DNA of 64,000 nt from Clostridium acetobutylicum ATCC 824 (GTDB lineage Bacteria; Bacillota; Clostridia; Clostridiales; Clostridiaceae): the NCBI RefSeq assembly GCF_000008765.1, contig NC_003030.1:3630001-3694000 (forward strand), read 5' to 3'. This document shows positions 19,308 through 27,617 of this stretch, piece by piece. Below the pieces are notes generated by a model that was not told where the DNA came from, did not search any database, and saw only the letters and a program-made list of their open reading frames with translations. The first letter of the stretch is position 1; every line of letters begins with the position of its first letter. The position numbers and the translations under genes are program-made.

Positions 19308-20741
19308 TTACCTCTCTACATCAAGATCTACTTCTTTTAAGTCAACTACCTTTGTCTTGTGTTTAATCTTATATCCAATCCATAACGCAATAAATATTGG
19401 CAGTCCTATATAAGACGTTATTACTCCTGTCCAATCGATTTTATCAGCTTGGAAATAAGTAATTCCTTGACCTAAAATAACAACTACACATAAAGCTAAT
19501 GCTATTACTGGTCCTATAGGAAATAACTTTGCCCTATAAATAAGCTTATTTAAATCACGTTTCTGAGCAACATATGCCTTACGAAATCTATAATGGCATA
19601 CAGCTATACCTGCCCAAGCAAGGAAGCCTGCAAGTCCTGAAGCCGCAACAAGCCAAACATAAACAGTACTCTCAGCGTAAAGTCCAGTTAAGAAACATGC
19701 TGATGCTACGATAGTAGTTAATGCTAATGCATATACTGGAACACCTCTTGAATTAAGTTTCCCTAAGATTTTAGGTGCCTTTCCTTCTTTAGCCATTGCA
19801 TAAAGCATTCTACTTGAGGCATACATACCTGAATTTCCACAGGATAGCACTGAAGTTAAAATTACTGCATTCATTATTGCTGCTGCAATTGGTATACCCG
19901 CTCTTTCAAATACCATTGTAAATGGACTTATCTTAACTCCTGCTTGTGTATAAGGAATTATCGCACTTACAACAAATATAGTTCCTAAATAGAAAATTAA
20001 AATTCTCCAGAATATCGTATTAATTGCTTTAGGTATGGACTTTTTAGGATTTTCACTTTCTCCAGCCGCAATACCAACAAGCTCCGTTCCCTGAAACGAG
20101 AAGCCTGCAATTAGAAATACCATAAAAATAGATTTTACGCCTCCAACAAACGGAGCATCTTTAATGGTAAAGTTTCTAAGTCCTATCTTATGTCCACCTA
20201 TTATACCTAAAATTGTAGCAGTACCTACTATTAAGAATACAATTACAGTAATTACCTTAATTCCTGCAAACCAGTATTCAGATTCTCCGTACGCTTTTAC
20301 AGATAACAAGTTAAGCGCAACTATTAATACAAGGAATAAAATGCTCCAGATAACAGCAGGAACACCTTTAAACCAAAACTTCATAGCCATTCCACCAGCC
20401 ACCATTTCAGCTGCAACAGTAATAGCCCAGTTGTACCAATAATTCCAACCAAGTGCAAAACCTACGGATTCATCAACGAACTTCGAGGCATAGGTTTCAA
20501 ATGAACCTGAAACTGGCATAAAAGTAGCCATTTCTCCTAACCCTGTCATTAAAAAATATACCATAACTCCTATACATGCGTATGCAACAAGTGCACCACC
20601 AGGACCTGCCTGATGAATTGTATCACCAAGTGCTATAAATATTCCTGTTCCTATGGCTCCACCCATAGCAATCATATTAAGATGCCTTGCTTTAAGGCTT
20701 CTTTTAACCTCATTTGAATTTGTTTCTTTTATAGTATCTAT
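19308..20741 (-). CDS. lysP: Lysine-type amino acid permease (APC superfamily), probable AUA start
   Basis: This is a 12-helix amino acid permease of the AAT/LysP group, with the helix-1 motif MGGAIGTGIFIALG and the following GPGGALVAY. The lysine riboswitch upstream assigns lysine as the probable substrate. The first ATG (20675) would remove the conserved pre-helix segment NEVKRSLKARHLN seen in this family. No ATG, GTG or TTG exists in frame between it and the upstream stop. An AAGGAGG (20750-20756) lies exactly 8 bases before an in-frame ATA at 20739-20741, so I place the start there: an unusual AUA initiation codon giving 477 residues. A sequence error at that codon is the alternative. Confidence 0.85.
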   Translation of the reverse strand: MDTIKETNSNEVKRSLKARHLNMIAMGGAIGTGIFIALGDTIHQAGPGGALVAYACIGVMVYFLMTGLGEMATFMPVSGSFETYASKFVDESVGFALGWNYWYNWAITVAAEMVAGGMAMKFWFKGVPAVIWSILFLVLIVALNLLSVKAYGESEYWFAGIKVITVIVFLIVGTATILGIIGGHKIGLRNFTIKDAPFVGGVKSIFMVFLIAGFSFQGTELVGIAAGESENPKKSIPKAINTIFWRILIFYLGTIFVVSAIIPYTQAGVKISPFTMVFERAGIPIAAAIMNAVILTSVLSCGNSGMYASSRMLYAMAKEGKAPKILGKLNSRGVPVYALALTTIVASACFLTGLYAESTVYVWLVAASGLAGFLAWAGIAVCHYRFRKAYVAQKRDLNKLIYRAKLFPIGPVIALALCVVVILGQGITYFQADKIDWTGVITSYIGLPIFIALWIGYKIKHKTKVVDLKEVDLDVER

Positions 20742-20820
20742 TTTTTCTTCCTCCTTATCGGTTATATTTCCGATAAGCGAACTAACTAAGTGAGATAAAA
20801 AATCAGATTGGCAGCACCGT

Positions 20821-20853
20821 TTGCCTTTTCACGTACTAGCAAATTAAAGGCAA
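20821..20853 (-). promoter_or_regulatory. Extra leader hairpin between riboswitch terminator and permease start
   Basis: A hairpin with arms TTGCCTTT and AAAGGCAA lies in the leader RNA between the riboswitch terminator and the ribosome binding site. Its role is unknown; it could stabilise the transcript or affect initiation. Confidence 0.35.
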
Positions 20854-20908
20854 GCTAAAGCATAAAATCTAAATGTAATTATTCGCATTTTATACTTTAC
20901 TATAAATT

Positions 20909-20940
20909 AAAAAACGCCCTGAGACTACACTCAGGGCATT
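20909..20940 (-). terminator. Riboswitch-controlled intrinsic terminator
   Basis: GCCCTGAG / CTCAGGGC stem (20916-20923 and 20930-20937) with a 6-base loop and a T6 tail in the minus direction, placed downstream of the lysine aptamer and upstream of the permease. This is the expression platform expected for transcription attenuation. Confidence 0.88.
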
Positions 20941-20984
20941 AAAACACATATTTAATAAAACAAATATACGTTGTTAATTCCACA

Positions 20985-21158
20985 CCAATGATAGTTCTCC
21001 ACAATTATACTTTGTGACAGTTTTGCACATATTTTATACAAACCCAGCAGTACAGCATTAAAGCATTAGCTATACGCTTCGGCAAAATTTCCTTTTAAAC
21101 TGCTTCATAGTGCTTGTCTCCACAGTTCTACTCTTAAATTTTGCGCCTCTACCTCAGT
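20985..21158 (-). ncRNA. Lysine riboswitch (L box) aptamer
   Basis: Read on the minus strand, the leader contains the highly conserved lysine-aptamer elements in order: GAGGTAGAGGCGC, AAGAGTA, TGAAGC, then GCCGAAGC (complement at 21075-21083), the later CTGGG segment and a closing CTATC. These match the L-box core known from Bacillus lysC and lysP leaders. When lysine is bound the downstream terminator should form, shutting off the permease. Confidence 0.9.
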
Positions 21159-21175
21159 TATTCACTTATTTTTTT

Positions 21176-21204
21176 AGTATACACTATACTTTAAATTAAG
21201 TCAA
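21176..21204 (-). promoter_or_regulatory. Promoter of the riboswitch-lysP transcript
   Basis: On the minus strand TTGACT (21199-21204) and TATACT (21176-21181) are separated by exactly 17 bp. The promoter overlaps the last codons of the upstream dihydrouridine synthase gene. Confidence 0.85.
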
Positions 21205-22126
21205 ATTCTCCAAATAACGCTGATATAATAGCCTCATAGTCACGTAGTCTGTTTGCCTTTCGTATTTTCTTGGCAAATTTATCGCTATCCTTAAATAAAT
21301 GTATCATATAAAACCAGATTTCCTTCATTTTAAATAGCACATTTTTTTCACCAGAGAGAATATCTTGATACTCTTCATAAATTGCATCATGAAATTTCTT
21401 TAATACCTCTTTCTCTAGGACATTATTGCTATTAATTTTCTTAATTATATTAGGATTTGAAATAATTCCTCGCCCTAACATAACTACACCTAAATTCGAA
21501 AATTCTTCTATGAGCTTAATATAGTCATTACTTTGAAAAATATCTCCATTGTAACACACTGTACTTTTACTTAACTCTAAGGCATCCTTAAACACCTTCA
21601 TATTAGGTTTATTATTATAAAAATCTGTTTGTATTCTTGGATGTATGATAAGTTCTTCCAATGGATATTTATTAAATATTTTAATTAGTTCATAAAATTC
21701 ATCCGGAGAATCTTTTCCAATTCTTGTTTTTATAGAAATCTTAGCAGGTGACTTTGAAAATATCTTCTCTAAAAATTCATCTAGCTCCTGCCTTTTTTTA
21801 AGAAATCCGGCACCTCTACCTTTTGATACAACTGTACCAGATGGGCAGCCCAAATTCAGATTAACTTCACTATAACCTAAATTCATTAATTTCTCTGTAG
21901 TGAAAATAAATTTATTCGCGTCATTAGTGAGTATTTGAGGTACTAAAAAGGTTACCTTGTTATTTTCCGGAAGTACATCCTTTAGTTCTCTTGAAGTTAA
22001 GCTTTTACTACTTGTAGGTACAATAAATGGTGTAAAGTATTTATCAATTCCACCAAAAAACTTCTCATATGCATTCCTATATATGTACCCAGTAATGCCT
22101 TCTAGTGGTGCAAAATAGTATTTCAT
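21191..22126 (-). CDS. tRNA-dihydrouridine synthase (Dus family)
   Basis: This FMN-dependent TIM-barrel enzyme reduces uridine to dihydrouridine in tRNA. The family start (YYFAPLEGITG), the catalytic cysteine motif NLGCPSG followed by GRGAGFLKK, the NGDIF segment and the C-terminal helical domain are all visible. The frame extends to 22144, but the conserved N-terminus and a GGAGAG ribosome site point to ATG 22126, giving 311 residues. It resembles the shorter clostridial second Dus rather than classical DusB. A short upstream frame (22196 to 22077) with its own ribosome site overlaps this start. Confidence 0.9.
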   Translation of the reverse strand: MKYYFAPLEGITGYIYRNAYEKFFGGIDKYFTPFIVPTSSKSLTSRELKDVLPENNKVTFLVPQILTNDANKFIFTTEKLMNLGYSEVNLNLGCPSGTVVSKGRGAGFLKKRQELDEFLEKIFSKSPAKISIKTRIGKDSPDEFYELIKIFNKYPLEELIIHPRIQTDFYNNKPNMKVFKDALELSKSTVCYNGDIFQSNDYIKLIEEFSNLGVVMLGRGIISNPNIIKKINSNNVLEKEVLKKFHDAIYEEYQDILSGEKNVLFKMKEIWFYMIHLFKDSDKFAKKIRKANRLRDYEAIISALFGEFDLI

Positions 22127-22339
22127 ATAATAAACTCTCCTCATACTGATTTTTAAGCAAATTCAAATATAGTTGTTTTTTAAGTTCGGTATCCATAATT
22201 ATCTCCTCTGGTAGCCGTATAGAATAAGTATAACATAAGTATATGAAACGCTAAATAAACCTATATTCTTCTCTAAATTTGTTCATAAAAATCTAGAAAT
22301 ACGCACCTCCTATATACTTATAAGCAAAATAAATATTAT

Positions 22340-22386
22340 ACGTAAAAAAATCAGGTGCTACCTTCTTACAGTAATTACACCTGGCC
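22340..22386 (-). terminator. Terminator of the bioY-DUF1284 operon
   Basis: CAGGTG/CACCTG arms with a long partly paired interior, followed in the minus direction by a run of seven T, 15 bases after the DUF1284 stop. Confidence 0.65.
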
Positions 22387-22400
22387 TTTTAAACATAAAT

Positions 22401-22790
22401 TTATAAACTTAGGATACTAGTTTTACATTTACTATTTTCGTACCACACACACTGACCACAAATATCCTTCATTACTCCTTCGTTTATATTTAACCTTAAC
22501 TTATTTACGAGTTCATTATATGTATATATCTTTTGTTTTAATTTCAACACACGAATTACTTTATTATCTATTGCCATTACTTTTTCGTTGCAGCCACAGT
22601 TATTGTCCGATATTTTATTAGGACAACTTCCGCATACATCATCCGTAGAAAAAACGATTTTAATTTTAAGATTATCTTTTTCCTTAAGATCCCTATATAT
22701 ATTGTCCATATTATCAATAAAGTCTTGACTATATCCTTTTCCTTCATAACCTTGAAAGCACATTATATGATGTGGTCTCAATTTTATCAT
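22401..22790 (-). CDS. DUF1284 cysteine-rich protein
   Basis: This 129-residue protein begins with the DUF1284 signature KLRPHHIMCFQGYEGKGYS. It carries cysteines in two clusters: CGSCPN...CGC in the middle and CGQCVWYENSKC at the end. The pattern suggests an iron-sulfur or zinc site, but the function of the family is not known. The ATG overlaps the bioY stop by four bases (ATGA), so it is translationally coupled to a biotin transporter. That context makes a biotin- or Fe-S-linked role worth considering, though it is only inference. Confidence 0.85.
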   Translation of the reverse strand: MIKLRPHHIMCFQGYEGKGYSQDFIDNMDNIYRDLKEKDNLKIKIVFSTDDVCGSCPNKISDNNCGCNEKVMAIDNKVIRVLKLKQKIYTYNELVNKLRLNINEGVMKDICGQCVWYENSKCKTSILSL

Positions 22791-23326
22791 GCTAGTCCCC
22801 CCGATATTATTCTGCTTCGTATATTAATACCTATTATAGAAACAATTATAATCTTAAGCATATCAAACAAAATAAATGGTAAAACTGCAGTCTTAATTGC
22901 CAAAGCAAAGGATATTTTTGTTACCAAAACAAGCCATAGAGCTCCAAAAACATAGCAAACTACGCTTGCCAAAACCATTGATATTATGATATAGGCTTTT
23001 GTTCTACATTTATCTGCAACGCATCCAACAATAAGAGCCATAAACGGAAATGCAATGATAAATCCTCCTGCAGGACCTAAAATAGCACCAACGCCTCCCG
23101 TAAAGTTAGCAAAAACAGGTGCGCCTATTGCCCCTAACACAACATATACCAGCTGAGATATAAAACCTTTTTTAGCACCCAGTATAATTCCCGCTAAATA
23201 AACAGCCATAACCTGCATTGTAAAAGGCACTGGACTAAATGGAAGCTGAATAGATATTTGTGCTAAAACGCAGCTTATTGCAGCAAATAGAGCGCATAAT
23301 ACTAAATCCTTAGTTGATATTTTCAT
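22787..23326 (-). CDS. bioY: Biotin transporter substrate-binding subunit BioY
   Basis: This 179-residue S component of an energy-coupling-factor biotin transporter has six hydrophobic segments and the family motifs LPFSPVPFTMQVMAVYLAG, GAKKGF and GGVGAILGPAGGF. It captures biotin at the membrane and works with an ECF module encoded elsewhere. A perfect BirA box lies upstream, so expression should be repressed when biotin is plentiful. The gene is coupled to DUF1284 by a four-base overlap. Confidence 0.95.
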   Translation of the reverse strand: MKISTKDLVLCALFAAISCVLAQISIQLPFSPVPFTMQVMAVYLAGIILGAKKGFISQLVYVVLGAIGAPVFANFTGGVGAILGPAGGFIIAFPFMALIVGCVADKCRTKAYIIISMVLASVVCYVFGALWLVLVTKISFALAIKTAVLPFILFDMLKIIIVSIIGINIRSRIISGGLA

Positions 23327-23340
23327 AGTTATCCCCCTTA

Positions 23341-23372
23341 TTGTAAACCATATTTATAGTTTAGGTTTACAA
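23341..23372 (-). promoter_or_regulatory. BirA (biotin repressor) operator
   Basis: TTGTAAACC and GGTTTACAA form a perfect 9-bp inverted repeat around a 14-bp spacer, the known BirA box of Firmicutes. It covers the predicted transcription start of bioY. Confidence 0.93.
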
Positions 23373-23376
23373 TATA

Positions 23377-23404
23377 ATTATATACTTATTGCTTTCACTG
23401 TCAA
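23377..23404 (-). promoter_or_regulatory. bioY promoter
   Basis: On the minus strand TTGACA (23399-23404) and TATAAT (23377-23382) are separated by 16 bp. Both hexamers are perfect and lie immediately upstream of the BirA box. Confidence 0.85.
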
Positions 23405-23417
23405 TATTTCTGACAAA

Positions 23418-23473
23418 CAAAAAAGTCTCTGCTTTACATAGCTATTATGCTTTTTATATGTTAACAGAAACTT
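23418..23473 (-). terminator. Terminator of the propeller membrane-protein gene
   Basis: AAGTTTCTG / CAGAGACTT arms (one mismatch) with additional inner pairing, followed by TTTTTTG on the minus strand, about 12 bases after the stop. Confidence 0.7.
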
Positions 23474-23484
23474 ATTTTTGTTAT

Positions 23485-24948
23485 TTAGTTTTTAGAGACC
23501 TCTTTTATATACTGCCAGGTTACTCCATTATCGCTTGATTGGTACAACGCCTTACTTCTATCTCCATCTGAACCTTGACCCACTAAAACCTCAAGCTTTC
23601 CGTCTTTTTTATATGGCATTGCTGGCAAATCAAATCTACTATTTGTCTTTATATCAGGGAAACTTACTTTTGTGTATGATACTCCGCCATCGGCTGTGCG
23701 ATATAAGTCTCCATTGCCTCCTCCATTATATGCTAAGCATAAAAATCCAAGCTTATCATTTAAAAAGGTTATACCATCGGCTGTTCCAACAGCTCCATTA
23801 AATGGATCATCATTTATGGTTTTCCAATTAGCTCCATCAGTAGTTTTATTTAAAGAATACGATCTATTACCTAGGGCTGCCGCAGTTACCTCCAGGCGAT
23901 ATCCAACTTTCTTTGATAAATAAAACTCGCCCCAAGAATTCCTAGACTGTTCAAATTTCTCTTTATTATTAGAATCTGAAGTTTTGATATTTCCTATACC
24001 ATCTACTAAATTATATCTCACAGGAGTATATATATTTTCTTTTCCAGGCACAAATACAGAAACAATATACCCTATTTCTTCAGAAAAGTCATTTCCCTTT
24101 GGAGTAAGCTTTCCTTTTGAACTAATATTAACAATACCCTCTGCATTATATCCAAAGCTTCTTTTACCATAATAAAGAATACCATACTTCTTTTCGTTCC
24201 ATTTGCTAACTGTCTTCTTAAGATGAATTACCTTCATAGTCTTAATTAGTGGTTCGAAAAGCTTGTCTTTACTATAATTGGCATCTACATGTCCATTTAA
24301 GTATATAACTATATCACTTGACTTTTTCATGTCATAACTAATCAAATAACTTTCGAGCTTGTCTTTATCATTTTTTCCATAAAGATATGTATCAAACGCT
24401 GTTATTCTCCCATTAGCGTCAAACTTAAGACTAAAACTGCTTTGAACATATAATTTTTTGGGCATACACACCTTTTTATCAATATCCTGAAAAATACCAT
24501 CTATGCCATATTGGTATATATTATTATGTTCAAACGATACAGTCCTCTTGTTTTTTAAATCTTGCAAAAACCAAGCCAACTTTCCATTATAATTTATAGC
24601 ACTATGATATATTTTTGCTCCATAAAAGCAGGTTATTACAGCCAAAGCTATAGCTACTAAACAGATAAACTTATTTTTTAAACGCCAGTAAAACTCATAT
24701 ATATCCTCTATCTTCTCCAAGGAAAGTTTCCTTTTCCTTATGATTCTAATTATCCAAATTATAAACCAGACTAAAAAGAATATCATCGAGACAAATAATA
24801 CCTTAATATTTTTATTGTCTCTTCCACTCTTGCACAAAGTATATAATTCATAAAACGAGATCCAATACACTAAGACGAACATCGTACAACTTAAAATCGA
24901 TAAAATTAATTCTATTTTTGTAGTTTGCTTATATTTTTTCACTTTCAT
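23485..24948 (-). CDS. Membrane-anchored protein with BNR/sialidase-like propeller repeats
   Basis: This is a 487-residue protein of unknown function. Three hydrophobic segments lie in the first 115 residues (about 12-36, 45-67 and 90-110). They are followed by a large, probably extracellular domain. Its C-terminal half contains BNR-like blade signatures (TTDGANWKTI, RTADGGVSYTKV, SSDNGVTWQYI), which mark a beta-propeller of the sialidase or photosystem-stability-factor type. Catalytic sialidase residues are not evident. It is probably a surface-exposed binding or sensing protein. It is monocistronic. Confidence 0.72.
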   Translation of the reverse strand: MKVKKYKQTTKIELILSILSCTMFVLVYWISFYELYTLCKSGRDNKNIKVLFVSMIFFLVWFIIWIIRIIRKRKLSLEKIEDIYEFYWRLKNKFICLVAIALAVITCFYGAKIYHSAINYNGKLAWFLQDLKNKRTVSFEHNNIYQYGIDGIFQDIDKKVCMPKKLYVQSSFSLKFDANGRITAFDTYLYGKNDKDKLESYLISYDMKKSSDIVIYLNGHVDANYSKDKLFEPLIKTMKVIHLKKTVSKWNEKKYGILYYGKRSFGYNAEGIVNISSKGKLTPKGNDFSEEIGYIVSVFVPGKENIYTPVRYNLVDGIGNIKTSDSNNKEKFEQSRNSWGEFYLSKKVGYRLEVTAAALGNRSYSLNKTTDGANWKTINDDPFNGAVGTADGITFLNDKLGFLCLAYNGGGNGDLYRTADGGVSYTKVSFPDIKTNSRFDLPAMPYKKDGKLEVLVGQGSDGDRSKALYQSSDNGVTWQYIKEVSKN

Positions 24949-25097
24949 TCCACCTTATTCATTATAGAAAGTATAGTAGTAATACCCTACACCTAATTAA
25001 ATTATATAACAAAATTCAAGTAAAATTTTAAGAAAAGTATAAAACTTATTTATTCAAGTTCGATAATATAGTTAGATAAAAAAAAATTGCATAAAAA

Positions 25098-25140
25098 AAA
25101 GAGGAAGAACGCCTATTATTATGAGACTTCTCCTTCATAC
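25098..25140 (-). terminator. Possible terminator downstream of the TubY-like gene
   Basis: Imperfect AAGGAG/TTCCTCTT pairing followed by a T8 run and a second T-run on the minus strand. The 310-base gap between 24949 and 25259 holds nothing else that I can identify. Confidence 0.4.
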
Positions 25141-25259
25141 ATATATTCAATAAATAAAATATCATTATTTCTAAAATTATTCGCACGTTTATAACGGACT
25201 CAGTAAAATTCCAAAGTCCTTCAATGCTTAATCTATTTATAATTTATTTTAGGCCACAA

Positions 25260-26057
25260 TTACTTATTATCATTGCCAGAGAATATCTTCGATAAGAATC
25301 CTGATTTTCCCTTCTCCATTTCTTGTTCTAAAGAATAAGCTTGTGCCATTATAGTTTGGTATTTTTTAACTTCATTAATTATGTTTTCTTCTCTTTCTAC
25401 ATACATTTCACTTAATTTTTCAAACTCTGCTTTCATACTACCTTCTGCTGAAAGCTTTTCAGTTAATATCTGATCTATCTTTGAATATAATTCATCACCT
25501 AATGAATTATTGTTATCTTCACCAAGCTTAGTGTTGATTTCTCCCAATATATCTTCTTTAAGTTCTTTAATTTGTTTCTGCTGTTCTTCTTTAATAGCTC
25601 CTACAATTTCCTTACAAAGCACTTCATTATTTTCTTTAATTTTATTATCTAAGTACTCTTTTAGACTATCAAATTGTTCATTTTGAGCTTTTGAAACTGT
25701 TTCAGAGATCTCATCAAAAGATATTGAAGAAGCCCCCGTAGATGTTGCTACTTTCTCACTATCAAAAGATACACCTTCACAATACTTTTCAATTTCTTTA
25801 ATAGTCAATCCTTTATTTTTTAAGTTAATTAAGAATTCAAGCTTGTCTATATCTTTATCTGTGTATGTTAGTTCTTTATCTGATATTTTTATATTTAAAA
25901 TACCATCAAAAACATTAGTAAAATATAATATAGTACCTTCTTCTTGTTCTAATAAAGTGGCTACCTGACTAATTGTGTAATATAATATTTCACCACGTTT
26001 TCTACCGCTTACTACATCCACCTCTTCAACTTCCATAGTATTCTCTTCAGAGTTCAT
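25260..26057 (-). CDS. MerR-like helix-turn-helix, coiled-coil protein of TubY type
   Basis: This 265-residue protein has three recognisable parts. Residues about 26-92 form a MerR-like winged helix (YYTISQVATLLEQEEGTILY, then LTIKEIEKY). Residues about 120-250 are a long charged coiled coil. The last 18 residues are a short amphipathic, Lys-containing tail (KSGFLSKIFS). DNA-binding head plus coiled coil next to a TubZ gene matches TubY, the accessory modulator described in the Clostridium botulinum c-st phage tubulin partition system. It is transcribed divergently from tubZ across a repeat-bearing 444-base gap. It may bind that gap, regulate both genes and contact the TubZ filament; this is inference. 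Confidence 0.72.
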   Translation of the reverse strand: MNSEENTMEVEEVDVVSGRKRGEILYYTISQVATLLEQEEGTILYFTNVFDGILNIKISDKELTYTDKDIDKLEFLINLKNKGLTIKEIEKYCEGVSFDSEKVATSTGASSISFDEISETVSKAQNEQFDSLKEYLDNKIKENNEVLCKEIVGAIKEEQQKQIKELKEDILGEINTKLGEDNNNSLGDELYSKIDQILTEKLSAEGSMKAEFEKLSEMYVEREENIINEVKKYQTIMAQAYSLEQEMEKGKSGFLSKIFSGNDNK

Positions 26058-26247
26058 AATGTTTTAAATCCCCTTTCTCATCTTTTAAATTAAATACGAT
26101 ATAAGATAAATTCTTCATCAAAAACACGGTTGAATTAATACCTCACTCATTACATTATAATATAACTTATGATAAAAATACATTATTTTTTACAATTTTA
26201 ATTCAAAAATTTATAATTTTACTTTAAAAACTTTTAAATATAGTGTA

Positions 26248-26359
26248 AAATTATGTTATTGTATTATAATTTATCATGAATATGAGTTCATTAATATAAT
26301 TTGACTTTAATTGATAGCGAACCTAGTATGAAATTATGTTATTATAATATAATTTGTCA
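26248..26359. repeat. AT-rich direct repeats between tubY-like and tubZ-like genes
   Basis: Two 29-base copies (26248-26276 and 26331-26359), 83 bases apart in register, match at 26 positions; the shared core is AAATTATGTTATT. A shorter related copy (ATTATAATATAA) lies at about 26155-26166. They lie in the 444-base gap between the divergent genes, the position of tubC centromere repeats or of an operator in phage and plasmid tub systems. A possible tubZ promoter (TTGACT 26301-26306, TAGTAT 26324-26329, 17-bp spacer) lies between the copies. High AT content makes chance similarity possible. Confidence 0.5.
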
Positions 26360-26501
26360 AAAGATACATTAATTTCTACATAACGTCTTGATGATTAATG
26401 ATTTTACAATGATATTTTAAATTTAATCAACAAGAGTTTAAGAAATTAAATTCTTAAGTATAAATAATTAAGTATAAGAAAAATGGAGGATTAGATCAAT
26501 T

Positions 26502-27530
26502 ATGGAAAAAAGCAAAATGCTATTAGTTGGATTAGGACAAGGCGCAGGAAATGTTGTAGATGGTTTATTGAGCAAAAATAGCTCTTACAATGGTTTATTT
26601 TTTAATAGTAGTTCATTAGACATTAGACCATTAAAGAATGCAAACATAGGTAAAAACGTTTATCTATATCCAGGTACTGACGGCTCAGGAAGAGACAGAA
26701 CCAAATCAAAAGAAATGATAAAAGATAATGCAAACGCAATAGGAACTTTACTAAAGAAATATCCTCAAACAGAAGTTATGGTTATTTTTGCAAGCTTTGG
26801 AGGCGGAACAGGTTCTGGAGCAATAAAAACATTTATTCAAATAGCTGCTTCTGCTATACCAACTACAAAAATAAATGTTGTTGGTATCTTACCAAGCTTA
26901 TCAGAAGATCAGTTAGCATTTAAAAATGCTTTAGAGTGCTGGAATGATATCAATAGTGTAATGCATTTAATTAACGATATTAAATTTGTAGATAACAATA
27001 AGAGAAATACATACACAGAAATAAATAACGAAGTAGTTGAGAGCTTAGACTTAGCATATAACCTAATGGGTGTCCATGCTGACGGAAACATTGACAAAAA
27101 AGACTCATTCAGAATAAATACTGCTGATGGAGCTGGTGTAGTTTTAAAACTTTATGATGGATTAAAAGACGCTAAAACCGCTATAGATTTTGCTATAAAG
27201 AACAGTGTATTTTCTCAACCAGATACATACGATTGTGACTATTTAGGAATAAATTTAAAAATAGATGGTTATGATGCAAATGAAATCGGTAAATCCTTTG
27301 AGGTTTACAGAAGTACTTATGTAACTTATAATAATTCATTCAACGTAATTGTTCTTGGAGGATGTGAGACTCCTACTGAATCAATTAAATTAATAAAATT
27401 AGCACTAGATGATAAATCTAAAAGAAAACAGTCAAGAGATAAAGCAAGAAGTGTAATCATAGATTTTGACGACGAAGGTTCTAATAACGAAAATAATTCC
27501 GATGACACATTAGAATTTTCTTTTGAGTAG
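26502..27530 (+). CDS. tubZ: TubZ-like tubulin/FtsZ-superfamily GTPase
   Basis: This 342-residue cytomotive GTPase shows the tubulin-superfamily motifs: the T1 phosphate loop GLGQGAGN (10-17), the signature T4 loop GGGTGSG (100-106), an ACWND-like segment (CWNDI, 146-150) and a T7 catalytic loop HADGNIDKKD (192-201) supplying acidic residues to the next subunit. The spacing, the NNKR segment and the acidic C-terminal tail (322-342) resemble TubZ of the Clostridium phage c-st family more than cell-division FtsZ. It lacks the usual FtsZ tail. It is likely to form GTP-driven filaments. GGAGG lies 12 bases upstream, a long spacing. The divergent TubY-like gene supports a TubZ assignment; TubR is absent. 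Confidence 0.85.
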   Translation: MEKSKMLLVGLGQGAGNVVDGLLSKNSSYNGLFFNSSSLDIRPLKNANIGKNVYLYPGTDGSGRDRTKSKEMIKDNANAIGTLLKKYPQTEVMVIFASFGGGTGSGAIKTFIQIAASAIPTTKINVVGILPSLSEDQLAFKNALECWNDINSVMHLINDIKFVDNNKRNTYTEINNEVVESLDLAYNLMGVHADGNIDKKDSFRINTADGAGVVLKLYDGLKDAKTAIDFAIKNSVFSQPDTYDCDYLGINLKIDGYDANEIGKSFEVYRSTYVTYNNSFNVIVLGGCETPTESIKLIKLALDDKSKRKQSRDKARSVIIDFDDEGSNNENNSDDTLEFSFE

Positions 27531-27617
27531 TTAGATACTATTATCTGAAATGCAAGTGCGCAGTTACTTACAAAAATGATTTTACATTCCATTTTTGAGT
27601 ATATATTTTGAAAATAT

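Noticed and set aside
26502-27530. Calling the GTPase cell-division FtsZ
   Set aside because: It lacks the FtsZ C-terminal conserved tail and neighbours such as ftsA or sepF, and it pairs with a TubY-like gene. Its motifs and the CWNDI/NNKR segments fit TubZ better.
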